A stretch of 31,907 nt of DNA from CAZJOD01 sp964547525 (GTDB taxonomy: Bacteria > Bacillota > Clostridia > JAAYHZ01). The stretch is taken from the NCBI GenBank assembly GCA_964547525.1, contig CAZJOD010000021.1:1-31907 (forward strand), in the 5' to 3' direction. Within the stretch, counting starts at the first letter, position 1. The number at the start of each line of letters is the position of its first letter. The notes beneath the pieces were generated by a model that was not told where the DNA came from, ran no database searches, and was given only the letters and a program-made list of their open reading frames with translations. Made by a program: the position numbers and the translations under genes. This document shows, in pieces, positions 16,740-25,220 of the stretch.

Positions 16740-17297
16740 TTATATATTAATCCCGGGTTTATTTAAACGAGTATAAATCGTTTCCCAACCGTTTATAAAG
16801 TCAGGATCGTCGGAGAACCTCGGTACAGGTTTGAAATTATAGTGTAAATACATATTCACCGCTCTCCAGCTTGTTGTTTGTGTGGTAAGGTACGCATCAT
16901 GATGATATTTTACCAATATGTTCATGGCTGCTGAGAACATCGGCTTTGCCAATCCTTTACCTTGGTATTCCGGTTTTATTGCCACCCAATGTATTCTACC
17001 TTTTTTTTCACCTGCAAAATCACCAAACCAGGCAGTGACCGTTCCTATCGGTTCAAATCCGGGAGATAATAAAAATATGCAGCGCTTTTTCATCTCTTCT
17101 AAGTGATTTGAAAATTCGTTTTTAAATCTATCCAACGCTTTATTTATATCTGAAAATTCACCTACCGCAGTTTCAATTTGAGCCCAATTCATTTCATCAT
17201 TGTCTTCAAATAATCTTAAATTAAAACCTTCGGGTAAATTATATTCGGGTATGTTATCTAAATTTTCTCTGTACATAGCCAACGGGAAATATTCCAT
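16740..17297 (-). CDS. GNAT-family N-acetyltransferase
   Basis: The family transfers an acyl group from acetyl-CoA to an amine. The 185-aa protein has the GNAT order: strand with PIGTVTAWFGD, then the V-A-I-KPEYQGKGLAKPM signature (Q/R-x-x-G-x-G/A of motif A, near residues 108-122), then LTTQTTSWRAVNMYLHYNFKP, the C-terminal motif in which a Tyr commonly acts in catalysis. The acceptor substrate cannot be predicted. AAGGGGG precedes the ATG at 17297, 14 bp after the PHP phosphatase stop, so it is the last gene of the ygiQ operon. Confidence 0.85.
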   Translation of the reverse strand: MEYFPLAMYRENLDNIPEYNLPEGFNLRLFEDNDEMNWAQIETAVGEFSDINKALDRFKNEFSNHLEEMKKRCIFLLSPGFEPIGTVTAWFGDFAGEKKGRIHWVAIKPEYQGKGLAKPMFSAAMNILVKYHHDAYLTTQTTSWRAVNMYLHYNFKPVPRFSDDPDFINGWETIYTRLNKPGINI

Positions 17298-17311
17298 ATC
17301 AAACCCCCTTC

Positions 17312-18139
17312 TTAATCGATCTCCACATCCTGCATTATTCCATCGTATAATACCTTTTGTTTTTTATATCCTATTTCTCTTAATAATTTTACATACAAGT
17401 CGTATTCGGTATTTAACCATTCAGGTTTATGCGCATCGGAATTTAGAACTATAGGTATATCCATCTCCTTCATCATTTTTATAATCCAACAGGAAGGATA
17501 ACTTGAGTCGGTATATTTCCTTGACATTCCCCCGGTATTTATTTCGACTGTACATCCGTATTTTTTTATAACGTCCAATACCGATTCTATTTCAAATATA
17601 TACCGGTTTTCTGTCTCATTGAACAAAATATTATTCCTGTTATTCTTTTTAATCAAGTCTAAATGCCCTACAAACATAGGTTTTCGTACTTCAATCATTT
17701 CTTTTACAGCTGTATAATAATCCTTGACATATTTATAAGTGTCACCTTTATAATACTTTTCCAGATTATTGATAACATACTCGTAAGGACCGTCAACAGG
17801 GGTATAGCCGCCCGTTTCTCCACTATATGCGTAATGAACCGAACTTATGTAATACTCTATTTTCTCCGGAACGGTAACGTCCACACCTTGAATGTAATCA
17901 ATCTCTAAACCTGTGTACAATTGTATTTTATTACGGTACTTATCTTTTAGCTCATATGCAGTTTGCAAATATTTTGATAAATTCTCCGGTTTCATAGTCC
18001 AATCGGTAACCCAAGGTATCGGTGCATGAGATGAAAACCCCATAGCGGCAAATTTATATTCAAGGGCTTTTTTAACATAATCCTCCATATGGCATTGTCC
18101 GTCACAAAAATTACTATGAGTATGGTAACTGACTCTCAT
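17312..18139 (-). CDS. PHP-family phosphatase, histidinol-phosphatase (HisK/HisJ)-like
   Basis: PHP-domain enzymes use a cluster of two or three metals to hydrolyse phosphate esters. Ligand motifs are visible: YHTHSNFCDG (His6, His8), SSHAPIP, GLEIDYI, SSVHYAY, VGHLDLIKK and LNSDAHKPE near the C terminus. The 275-aa length and the order fit the HisK group that dephosphorylates histidinol phosphate. No other his gene is in the window, so another phosphomonoester is possible. I chose the ATG at 18139 rather than the TTG one codon upstream because GGAGG is 6 nt away from the ATG. It begins 21 bp after the UroD-like gene. Confidence 0.82.
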   Translation of the reverse strand: MRVSYHTHSNFCDGQCHMEDYVKKALEYKFAAMGFSSHAPIPWVTDWTMKPENLSKYLQTAYELKDKYRNKIQLYTGLEIDYIQGVDVTVPEKIEYYISSVHYAYSGETGGYTPVDGPYEYVINNLEKYYKGDTYKYVKDYYTAVKEMIEVRKPMFVGHLDLIKKNNRNNILFNETENRYIFEIESVLDVIKKYGCTVEINTGGMSRKYTDSSYPSCWIIKMMKEMDIPIVLNSDAHKPEWLNTEYDLYVKLLREIGYKKQKVLYDGIMQDVEID

Positions 18140-18160
18140 CAAAATCCTCCGTATATATAT

Positions 18161-19249
18161 TTAATAGCGACCTTTATCATGAGCGGTCCGATACATTTTA
18201 ATTACATTTTCCACCGGTGAGTTATCTTGTAAAGAGTGAGTCGGCGAAAAAAAATACCCTTTGGTTTTCATCATGATCTCTAATATTTCATTGCAATAAT
18301 CTTCTGTCTCCTTTACCGTACCGGTTGCTACAGGACCTGCAGTGGATATACATCCATGAAAGGATAAACTATTACCAAACTTTTCTACAAGGTATCCGGG
18401 AGACATGTTAGCGGCTTCCGGTTGCAATGTATCCACCGCATTTATCCCCATTTCAATAAAGTCCGGAAACGCCCAACTGCTTGATCCGCAGCAATGTATC
18501 ATAGAATATATATTATTTTGTATTGCTATATCTACGAATTTTTGCAATCTGGGTCTTATTAACTTTCTGAACATATCCAAACCGTATAAGGGTCTGTCCT
18601 GTGCTCCCAGATCCTCTCCCATCCATAAAAAATCAACATACCCGTCAGCTGCTTCCAAAGTTCTATTGATTATCTCGGCTTGAATTTCATGTCTTCTATC
18701 GATAAGTCTCAATACTGCGGGATCTTCAGTTGCAAAACCGATCATGGCTTCAGTATATCCGGTAAGAAAACTTACGGTATTCATACAATCCCCTAAGCCG
18801 GCTCCTCCCACGAACAAAGCATATTCACTGTTTTTTTTACAATACTCTTTTATACCTGAGTAATCGTAATCGTCAGGTGACGGCATAGGCCAATTTTCAA
18901 TAGTATCATAATCTGCATTCTTAAGGGGAAAATCGCAAAAATCCCAATATGAACCCGATGCATGCTCTACATACCTTGTACGCCATCCCCATAACGGTTC
19001 AACATGTCTATCCTTGACCTGGCTATGAAGAATCGGACCGGTATATGAAGGAGAAACCGATCTAAAGTCTACTCCTAAGGCTCGCCTCAGACCTTCATTA
19101 TCGTCTTTTTTCAACCCGAAATATTTTTTTAACCCGGCGTCTATTCCCGGATTAGCCGAATAGTCCACCGGTACACGATCGGGATTACCATGTTTAAATG
19201 TTTCCAATACTCTCTCCTTGGATGTGAGTTTATCTTCTTTTCTTATCAT
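18161..19249 (-). CDS. Uroporphyrinogen decarboxylase/MtaA-family protein
   Basis: The family covers heme UroD and the zinc methyltransferases that demethylate methyl-corrinoids. From the ATG at 19249 the product is 362 aa, opening with LTSKERVLETFKHGNPDRVPVDY, the normal N terminus of the non-heme branch. The zinc-type His-Cys pair occurs in SMIHCCGSSS, followed by GINAVDTLQPEAANM and FHGCISTAGPVATGT. The glycine-rich UroD-specific N terminus is not obvious and there are no hem genes, so a methyltransferase-like role is favoured, with no corrinoid protein nearby to prove it. The ATG follows AAAGGGG and lies 20 bp inside the end of ygiQ, indicating translational coupling. An in-frame upstream codon at 19300 would overlap ygiQ by 71 bp and lacks a ribosome site. 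Confidence 0.8.
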   Translation of the reverse strand: MIRKEDKLTSKERVLETFKHGNPDRVPVDYSANPGIDAGLKKYFGLKKDDNEGLRRALGVDFRSVSPSYTGPILHSQVKDRHVEPLWGWRTRYVEHASGSYWDFCDFPLKNADYDTIENWPMPSPDDYDYSGIKEYCKKNSEYALFVGGAGLGDCMNTVSFLTGYTEAMIGFATEDPAVLRLIDRRHEIQAEIINRTLEAADGYVDFLWMGEDLGAQDRPLYGLDMFRKLIRPRLQKFVDIAIQNNIYSMIHCCGSSSWAFPDFIEMGINAVDTLQPEAANMSPGYLVEKFGNSLSFHGCISTAGPVATGTVKETEDYCNEILEIMMKTKGYFFSPTHSLQDNSPVENVIKMYRTAHDKGRY

Positions 19250-21488
19250 TTTGATACCCCTTTCTTCCAATCTTATGATGCTTCTTATCACTTTTTCCAT
19301 ACTCTTTGTTTCTTTCGGAACTATTTTTGCTTTTATAATTTGAATCGAACTTTTTAAAACCGTCCTCTTCTTTATTATAGTTTGATCTTATATCTGTTTT
19401 TTTGTTTAAATAACTTCTCTCTTTATTTTTATCAGCTTTTTCAAATCTCTTTTGTTTGTTATAATTAGCATAATCTTTAAACTCACCATTTTCATCCTTG
19501 TATTTATTATCTTTCATGAAAACGGTTTTTGTATCCGGCTGATCTTTATACCCTTTTTTGCTCCGGTTATTTAGCTCTCGTTTTTTTTGCATATATTCTT
19601 TTTTAAATTCGTCATAGCTTTTATTTTTCTTAGATTCATACTTTTTATTTTCATTTAGTTCGTCTTTTAGTTCGTCTTTTTTTATGATAGACTTATCTTT
19701 GTCCGGAGCTACCAATGCCTTTTTTCCATATCCTATCAGGTCTTCCCTTCCGGCTTTAATTAAAGCCGTACGGACCGTCTCGGCGTTTCTTTTATCTTTA
19801 TATTGCAATAAAGCTCTTTGCATTTCTTTTTCCAGGCCCTTAGGAACATATACTTCCTTCATTGTGTAAGGATCGTATCCGGTATAATACATAACAGTCG
19901 ATGCCGTACCCGGAGTAGGATAGAAGTCTTGTACCTGCTCGGGATGAATATTATGATCACGCATATATTCAGCCAGCATAATCGCATCTTCCAACCCGGA
20001 TCCCGGATGTGACGAAATGAAGTAAGGTAATATATATTGTTCTTTTTTGGCATTTTTTGTGGCCGTCTCAAACTTACTGCAAAAACGATCAAAAGTATCC
20101 AAACCGGGTTTCCTCATATATCTTAAAACGTCAGGCGATACATGCTCCGGGGCGATTTTTAAATGGCCGCTTATATGATGTTTTGCTATTTCTTCTATAA
20201 AACCGGTTTTTCTATCGGCTAAAGCATAGTCATACCTAATACCGGACCTTATAAACACTTTTTTTACACCGTCTATGTTTCTTAATTTACGCAGCAGTTC
20301 CAGATACTCTGTGTGATCCGGTTTTATACTTTTACACACTTCGGGATACAAGCAGCTTTTATTTATACAAGAACCGGCTTGTAATTGCTTATCGCACGCC
20401 GATTTTCTAAAGTTCGCCGTAGGTCCTCCCACATCGTGGATATAACCTTTAAAATCTTCCCGACGAGTCAATTTCTCAGCTTCTCGTATTATGGATTCAT
20501 GACTTCTGGATGAGACTATTCTTCCTTGATGGAAAGCTAAAGCACAAAAGGAACAACTACCGAAACAACCTCTTGACGAAGTAATTGAAAACTTTACTTC
20601 ATCAATTGCCGGTATTCCACCGCTACTTTCATATACGGGGTGATAGGTTCCGGTATACGGCAGTTCGTATATTTTATCCATCTGTTCCGAAGTAAGGGGC
20701 ATACTCGGAGGATTTTGTACCAAAAAAGAGTCGCCGTGCGGTTGTACGATAATCCTACCCCTTACCGGGTCTTGTTCATCACTTAATTTTTTAAAACACC
20801 GGGCAAATTCTTTTTTATCATCTCTTACATGTTCATAAGAAGGAACTGTTGTGTAACCGTCCAACCCGGCCAGACTGTTCAATTTGTAACAGGTTCCCTT
20901 CACGTGGAATATATTTTTAAGTTCAATACCGTTATTTAAGCATTCGGCAATTTCAACAATGTGAGACTCACCCATGCCGTATGCCAAAAGATCGGCTTTT
21001 GAATCGAATAATATCGATCTTCTTACGGTATCACTCCAATAATCATAATGTGCGAATCTACGTAAAGAACTTTCAATACCTCCAATTAATATTGAAACGT
21101 TTTTATATACCTCTCTTATTTTATTACTATAGACAATAACAGCTCTGTCAGGTCTGTATCCGGTTTTTCCACCCGGTGAATACGCATCTTGTTTTCTTTT
21201 CTTCTTTGAAGCCGTATAACGGTTTACCATCGAATCCATATTCCCCGAAGTAACTAAAAACGCCAGACGTGGTTGCCCTAACTTTGTAAAATCATCATTA
21301 CTCGTTACATCCGGTTGTGCGATTATCCCAACTTTATATCCTTTCGACTCCAGTACTCTGGATATAATTGCCGTTCCGAAAGAAGGATGATCTACATACG
21401 CATCTCCGGTTATAATTATGAAATCGCAAATATCCCATCCGCGAATTTTCATATCTTCCATTGAAATTGGTAAAAAATTATTATTCAT
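19230..21488 (-). CDS. ygiQ: YgiQ-family radical SAM protein with long basic tail
   Basis: YgiQ proteins are large radical SAM enzymes of uncertain function (UPF0313). The N terminus FLPISMEDMKIRGWDICDFIIITGDAYVD-like segment and the GNMDSMVNRYTASKK and RRFAHYDYWSDTVRRS motifs are diagnostic. The cluster cysteines are Cys308, Cys312 and Cys315 (GCFGSCSFC). VGGPTANF, LKIAPEHVSPDVLRYMRKPG and VQDFYPTPGTASTVMYYTG follow. Residues ~597-752 are a Lys/Asn/Asp/Tyr-rich, apparently disordered, strongly basic tail, as in many family members but long here. The start at 21488 keeps the conserved FLP(I/M)S N terminus but has no visible ribosome site; see the promoter entry. It is the first gene of the ygiQ-uroD-PHP-GNAT transcript. 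Confidence 0.94.
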   Translation of the reverse strand: MNNNFLPISMEDMKIRGWDICDFIIITGDAYVDHPSFGTAIISRVLESKGYKVGIIAQPDVTSNDDFTKLGQPRLAFLVTSGNMDSMVNRYTASKKKRKQDAYSPGGKTGYRPDRAVIVYSNKIREVYKNVSILIGGIESSLRRFAHYDYWSDTVRRSILFDSKADLLAYGMGESHIVEIAECLNNGIELKNIFHVKGTCYKLNSLAGLDGYTTVPSYEHVRDDKKEFARCFKKLSDEQDPVRGRIIVQPHGDSFLVQNPPSMPLTSEQMDKIYELPYTGTYHPVYESSGGIPAIDEVKFSITSSRGCFGSCSFCALAFHQGRIVSSRSHESIIREAEKLTRREDFKGYIHDVGGPTANFRKSACDKQLQAGSCINKSCLYPEVCKSIKPDHTEYLELLRKLRNIDGVKKVFIRSGIRYDYALADRKTGFIEEIAKHHISGHLKIAPEHVSPDVLRYMRKPGLDTFDRFCSKFETATKNAKKEQYILPYFISSHPGSGLEDAIMLAEYMRDHNIHPEQVQDFYPTPGTASTVMYYTGYDPYTMKEVYVPKGLEKEMQRALLQYKDKRNAETVRTALIKAGREDLIGYGKKALVAPDKDKSIIKKDELKDELNENKKYESKKNKSYDEFKKEYMQKKRELNNRSKKGYKDQPDTKTVFMKDNKYKDENGEFKDYANYNKQKRFEKADKNKERSYLNKKTDIRSNYNKEEDGFKKFDSNYKSKNSSERNKEYGKSDKKHHKIGRKGYQNDKKRR

Positions 21489-21495
21489 GTTTAGA

Positions 21496-21504
21496 ATTAT
21501 AGCA
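21496..21504 (-). promoter_or_regulatory. Extended -10 promoter of ygiQ
   Basis: On the minus strand TGCTATAAT forms an extended -10 (TATAAT at 21496-21501). The transcript would begin about 21489, essentially at the ygiQ ATG (21488), predicting a leaderless mRNA. No good -35 is present. Confidence 0.45.
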
Positions 21505-21551
21505 TACCTTAAAACTTAAAATTCATAAGTTTGATTCTTATGTAAAAAATA

Positions 21552-21580
21552 TTTGCAGTGATACACGCTTATGATATAAT
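21552..21580 (+). promoter_or_regulatory. Probable sigma-A promoter of the aroF-tyrA operon
   Basis: TTTGCA (21552-21557), 17-nt spacer, perfect TATAAT (21575-21580). Transcription would begin near 21587 and give a leader of about 115 nt. A second TATAAT at 21631-21636 has no good -35 and lies in the loop of the leader hairpin. Confidence 0.65.
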
Positions 21581-21601
21581 ACCTTTTAACGAAAAAAGCC
21601 A

Positions 21602-21664
21602 CACCTATATGTTTTTCCCATACTTTAACCTATAATACAAAAAGAACTTAAAAACATATTGGTG
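21602..21664 (+). promoter_or_regulatory. Leader hairpin before the DAHP synthase gene
   Basis: The arms CACCTATATGTTTTT (21602-21616) and AAAAACATATTGGTG (21650-21664) are 15 nt long and complementary at 14 of 15 positions, with a 33-nt loop, followed by TTTT at 21665-21668. The stem falls between the promoter at 21552-21580 and the aroF ribosome site. An attenuator, an mRNA-stability stem or a protein operator are all possible. I see no leader peptide or T-box. Confidence 0.55.
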
Positions 21665-21700
21665 TTTTATCCATATCAAATATAGAACGGAGTACAAAAT

Positions 21701-22714
21701 ATGATTATCGTAATGAAACCGGAAGCCGGAAAAAAAGAAATCGACAATATAGTTGAGAAATTACAAAAGTACGGTTTGGAAGCACATCTTTCGCAAGGAA
21801 AGCAAGTTACAATTATAGGTGTCATAGGTGATAAAGCTGTCCTGGCCGATTCAAACATGGAGTTGATGCCCGGTGTAGACCGATTGGTTCCTATAACCGA
21901 ATCTTATAAACTGGTAAACAAAAAATTTAATGCAAAAAATACTGTGATTAACATTGGGGGTTGTGAAATAGGGGGCGATAATTTCACTATCATAGCCGGT
22001 CCATGCTCTATAGAAAGTGAAGAGCAGATCTTTGAAGTAGCTAAAAGTGTTCATTCCTCCGGTGTCAAAATATTACGTGGTGGTGCTTTTAAGCCTAGAA
22101 CCTCACCGTATTCATTCCAAGGAATGGGTGAAGAAGGCTTAAAGCTGATGAAAAATGCAGCCTCGCAATTCGGTATGACTGTTGTAAGCGAAGTTACAAG
22201 CTTGGCTACATTGGTGCAAGCCGAACCGTATCTTGATATAATACAAATTGGTGCTCGTAATATGCAAAACTTTGAACTCTTAAAAGAAGCCGGAAGAACC
22301 GGAAAGCCGATTTTTCTTAAGAGAGGTTTATCGGCTACTGTTGACGAATGGTTAAACGCAGCGGAGTATATAATCAGAGAGCATAACAACCAAGTTATTT
22401 TATGTGAACGCGGCATAAGAACCTTTGAAACTTCGACAAGAAACACATTGGACATCAGTGCCGTACCGGTATTAAAATCCAAAACACATCTTCCTGTTTT
22501 CATAGATCCGTCTCATGCAAGTGGCGTTAAAGACTATATCATACCCTTAGCCAGAGCGGCCGCAGCGGTTGATTGTGACGGATTAATGGTGGAAGTGCAT
22601 CCTAATCCCGATAAAGCTATGTCCGACGGTGCCCAATCATTAACACCAATAGAATTTAACGAGCTTGTCAGTCAGATAAAACCTATAGTCGAAATAATGG
22701 GGAGAAAAATATAA
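21701..22714 (+). CDS. aroF: 3-deoxy-7-phosphoheptulonate (DAHP) synthase, type I-beta with N-terminal regulatory domain
   Basis: This is the first step of the shikimate pathway: phosphoenolpyruvate plus erythrose 4-phosphate give DAHP. The 337-aa protein matches the Thermotoga/Clostridia form: an N-terminal ferredoxin-like (ACT-like) domain (residues 1-~70, MIIVMKPEAGKKEID onwards) joined to a TIM barrel. Barrel motifs are IAGPCSIES, RGGAFKPRTSPYSFQG, QIGARNMQNF, FLKRG, ILCERGIRTFE, and VFIDPSHASG with metal ligands in the last. In this class the N-terminal domain mediates feedback inhibition by Tyr or Phe. GGAG precedes the ATG. Its stop overlaps the next start by one base (TAATG), so expression is coupled to prephenate dehydrogenase and end-product control through tyrosine is a reasonable inference. 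Confidence 0.95.
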   Translation: MIIVMKPEAGKKEIDNIVEKLQKYGLEAHLSQGKQVTIIGVIGDKAVLADSNMELMPGVDRLVPITESYKLVNKKFNAKNTVINIGGCEIGGDNFTIIAGPCSIESEEQIFEVAKSVHSSGVKILRGGAFKPRTSPYSFQGMGEEGLKLMKNAASQFGMTVVSEVTSLATLVQAEPYLDIIQIGARNMQNFELLKEAGRTGKPIFLKRGLSATVDEWLNAAEYIIREHNNQVILCERGIRTFETSTRNTLDISAVPVLKSKTHLPVFIDPSHASGVKDYIIPLARAAAAVDCDGLMVEVHPNPDKAMSDGAQSLTPIEFNELVSQIKPIVEIMGRKI

Positions 22715-23805
22715 TGGTTATTGGTATTATAGGTTTAGGGCTAATGGGAGGTTCAATAGCCAAAAGCCTTAAATCAAAAGGTTTATGTAATAAAATTATA
22801 GCGTATGATACAGACCGGTCGGCCTTGGTAAAAGCATATGATCAAAAAATAATTGATTGTTATACCGAACACCCTGATGCCTCATTTAAAGTTTGTGACA
22901 TTATTTTTGTATGTACCCCTGTAAACCTTATAATACCGACAATTTTAGAACTGCAAGATCATATAAAAGATTCATGTATATTAACAGATATAGGAAGCAC
23001 AAAAAAACAGATAATAAAAGATATAAATCAAACTCCTATAAAGAATAGGTTTATCGGAGGACATCCCATGGCGGGTTCTGAAAAAAAAGGCTATGATTAT
23101 TCCAGCGAAATTATGCTGGAAAACGCTTTTTATATTCTAACTCCCACAAAATACACCGATGAAAAAAGCATCTTGATACTATCCGATTTGATAAGATCAA
23201 TAGGTGCAATTGTTCTGATAACCGATCCCGACACACATGATCGTGTTACCGCTGCAGTAAGTCATGTACCGCATGTGGTAGCCGGTGCATTGGTTAACCT
23301 GGTACAGCAAAGCGACACCGACCAAAGATTAATGCACATGCTTGCCGCAGGAGGTTTTCGTGATATAACCAGGATCGCATCATCATCTCCTTCCATATGG
23401 CAAAGTATTTGTTCTTCAAATAAAGAGCATATAATGGAATTATTGGATTCATACCAAAACGAGTTAAATTCTTTTAAAAAGGCTCTTTATGAAAATGATT
23501 ATTTAAAAGTTTATAATTTTTTTGAAAATGCTAAAAAATACAGGGATTCCTTTGAATTTCGCACAGTCGGAATTATACAACCTGTATTTGAGTTCAGCGT
23601 AAGTGTAAAGGACCGACCCGGAATTATCGCCAGTATTTCGATGATTCTAGCCGAAAACAACATAAATATTAAAAATATCGGTATAGTTAATAACAGAGAA
23701 GGTTTCGAAGGAGTTCTGCGTATAGAGTTTTATGATCATGATAGTATGGATAAAGCCTTTTCCGTTTTAAGGAGTATGGACTACAAAGTGTATGACATAA
23801 AATAA
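22714..23805 (+). CDS. tyrA: Prephenate dehydrogenase with C-terminal ACT domain
   Basis: The enzyme oxidatively decarboxylates prephenate to 4-hydroxyphenylpyruvate for tyrosine synthesis. The 363-aa protein has a Rossmann fold with GIIGLGLMGGSIAKSL at the very N terminus, then IFVCTPVNLI, LTDIGSTKKQI, GGHPMAGSEKKGYDYS (active-site His and Ser region), and AAVSHVPHVVAGAL with AAGGFRDITRIASSSP in the helical dimer domain. Residues ~292-363 are an ACT domain (VKDRPGIIASISMILAENNI), the usual tyrosine-sensing module in Firmicutes. It overlaps aroF by one nucleotide and has no separate promoter. Chorismate mutase is not fused to it and must be elsewhere. Confidence 0.95.
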   Translation: MVIGIIGLGLMGGSIAKSLKSKGLCNKIIAYDTDRSALVKAYDQKIIDCYTEHPDASFKVCDIIFVCTPVNLIIPTILELQDHIKDSCILTDIGSTKKQIIKDINQTPIKNRFIGGHPMAGSEKKGYDYSSEIMLENAFYILTPTKYTDEKSILILSDLIRSIGAIVLITDPDTHDRVTAAVSHVPHVVAGALVNLVQQSDTDQRLMHMLAAGGFRDITRIASSSPSIWQSICSSNKEHIMELLDSYQNELNSFKKALYENDYLKVYNFFENAKKYRDSFEFRTVGIIQPVFEFSVSVKDRPGIIASISMILAENNINIKNIGIVNNREGFEGVLRIEFYDHDSMDKAFSVLRSMDYKVYDIK

Positions 23806-23851
23806 ATATTATTTAATGTAACCGGGATTGATACCGGTCAAGGAGGTTAAT

Positions 23852-25147
23852 ATGTTAAAAGGTTCATATTTTGCAGTTAATGCAACACCGAAAACAGGAA
23901 CACCATTGGCCTACGATATACAAATCGCTGTTGATGATCCGTTATATCTAAAGGGATTTATTTTTCTACCTGAAAATTCTCTGCCGATAGTTGTGTGTTC
24001 TTTAGATTGGATAGGAATCAGTGCAAAAAGCATGGATACACTAAAAGAAACCATAGCTAAAGAACTAAAAACACTGAAAGAAAACGTGGAAGTACATACT
24101 ACACATTTTCATGATGCACCACATAGCAACTTGTCTGCTGAAAACGTATTGTTAAGATACGGTTGGTCCGATCAAGCCTTAAGATATTACGACAATGATT
24201 TATTGTTCAGACTCTGTAATCATGTTAAACCTGTTTTACAAAAAGCTGTCGCAAATGCAATACCTGTAACTCACATCGGATTTGGAAAGGCTGAAGTTTT
24301 TGAAGTGGCATCTAACAGAAGATTGGTGGGGAAAACGGGGAAAGTTGAATACACAAGATATTCCGGATGTAAAGATTCTTATGTAAGATCGCTTCCGGAA
24401 GGTCTTATAGACCCGTTTATAGATTTGATAACCCTGTGGAACAACGATTGTTTAATTGCTTCATTGAGTTACTACGCCACTCATCCTATGAGTTATTATC
24501 GAACGGCTATGTGTTCGTCGGATTTTGTCGGTATGGCACGAAATATGTTTACTGAAACAGTCACTTTTGCACCACATATTTATTTTAACGGAGCCGGTGG
24601 TAATATTACAGCCGGGAAATATAATGACGGTGAAAAAAAGAACAGGTATGAATTGGCAATTAGATTATTTGACGGAATGAAAAGAGCTTTTGAAAACACC
24701 AGAAAAGAACCTGTACAATCATTCTGTTATAAAAACATAAAAATGAAGTTGCCAATCGATGAAAGGTTAAGTAAAAATGAGTGTATACGTGTTTTATCCG
24801 ATAAAACTTCTCAGGAAAGCGAAGTACTAAGGGCTTCAAGAAAACTATCATGGTATGAATGGTGTGAACAAACCACAGGCATAGATATTTCATCAATAAA
24901 TATTAATAACATAAAAATACTACATATGCCCGGAGAATTATTTGTAGAATATCAATTATATGCAAAACAAAAAAATCCACTTTATAATATTTGTATGGCG
25001 GCATACGGCGAATATGGGACCGGTTATATAGGGGTTAAGAAAGCTTATTATGAAGGAGGATATGAAACAAACCCGGCAGCGGTTAAAGTTTCTGAAGATT
25101 CTGAACAAATAATTAAAGAATGTATTGATGAGCTGATTAAATCATAA
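23852..25147 (+). CDS. Neutral/alkaline ceramidase-like zinc hydrolase, cytosolic
   Basis: From the ATG at 23852 (431 aa), directly behind AAGGAGG, the protein resembles the N-terminal catalytic domain of neutral ceramidases (amide hydrolases with one zinc). Matching landmarks are THFHDAPHSN (His85 and His87; ceramidase THTHSGP), ATHPMSY (His211), FNGAGGNITAGKY (counterpart of the NAGDVSPN region), MPGE (Glu362) and GYIGVKKAYYEGGYE (Tyr392). So all expected zinc ligands seem present. It lacks a signal peptide and the C-terminal immunoglobulin-like domain of true ceramidases, so a cytosolic amidase or deacylase with an unknown substrate is more likely than sphingolipid turnover. It starts 46 bp after tyrA with no terminator between and ends before the hairpin at 25179. 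The function is unknown. Confidence 0.72.
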   Translation: MLKGSYFAVNATPKTGTPLAYDIQIAVDDPLYLKGFIFLPENSLPIVVCSLDWIGISAKSMDTLKETIAKELKTLKENVEVHTTHFHDAPHSNLSAENVLLRYGWSDQALRYYDNDLLFRLCNHVKPVLQKAVANAIPVTHIGFGKAEVFEVASNRRLVGKTGKVEYTRYSGCKDSYVRSLPEGLIDPFIDLITLWNNDCLIASLSYYATHPMSYYRTAMCSSDFVGMARNMFTETVTFAPHIYFNGAGGNITAGKYNDGEKKNRYELAIRLFDGMKRAFENTRKEPVQSFCYKNIKMKLPIDERLSKNECIRVLSDKTSQESEVLRASRKLSWYEWCEQTTGIDISSININNIKILHMPGELFVEYQLYAKQKNPLYNICMAAYGEYGTGYIGVKKAYYEGGYETNPAAVKVSEDSEQIIKECIDELIKS

Positions 25148-25178
25148 TTAATTTACCTGCTTCAAATCACAGGATGAT

Positions 25179-25211
25179 AAAAAAAATCAAGTCATGTGGA
25201 CTTGATTTTTT
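25179..25211. terminator. Bidirectional intrinsic terminator
   Basis: The stem AAATCAAGTC/GACTTGATTT (25184-25193 and 25199-25208) has a 5-nt loop, an A tract before it and a T tract after it, so it works in both directions. It separates the convergent ceramidase-like and DEAD-box genes. Confidence 0.9.
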
Positions 25212-25220
25212 ATATTTACA

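Noticed and set aside
18161..19249. Heme-pathway hemE
   Set aside because: The sequence fits the broader UroD/MtaA group and there are no other tetrapyrrole genes.
21581..21700. T-box riboswitch in the aroF leader
   Set aside because: No T-box consensus or specifier-loop architecture was found in the short leader; only the single long stem is evident.
22051..22503. 150-codon frame antisense to aroF
   Set aside because: It mirrors a highly conserved DAHP synthase gene and has no ribosome site or recognisable protein features.
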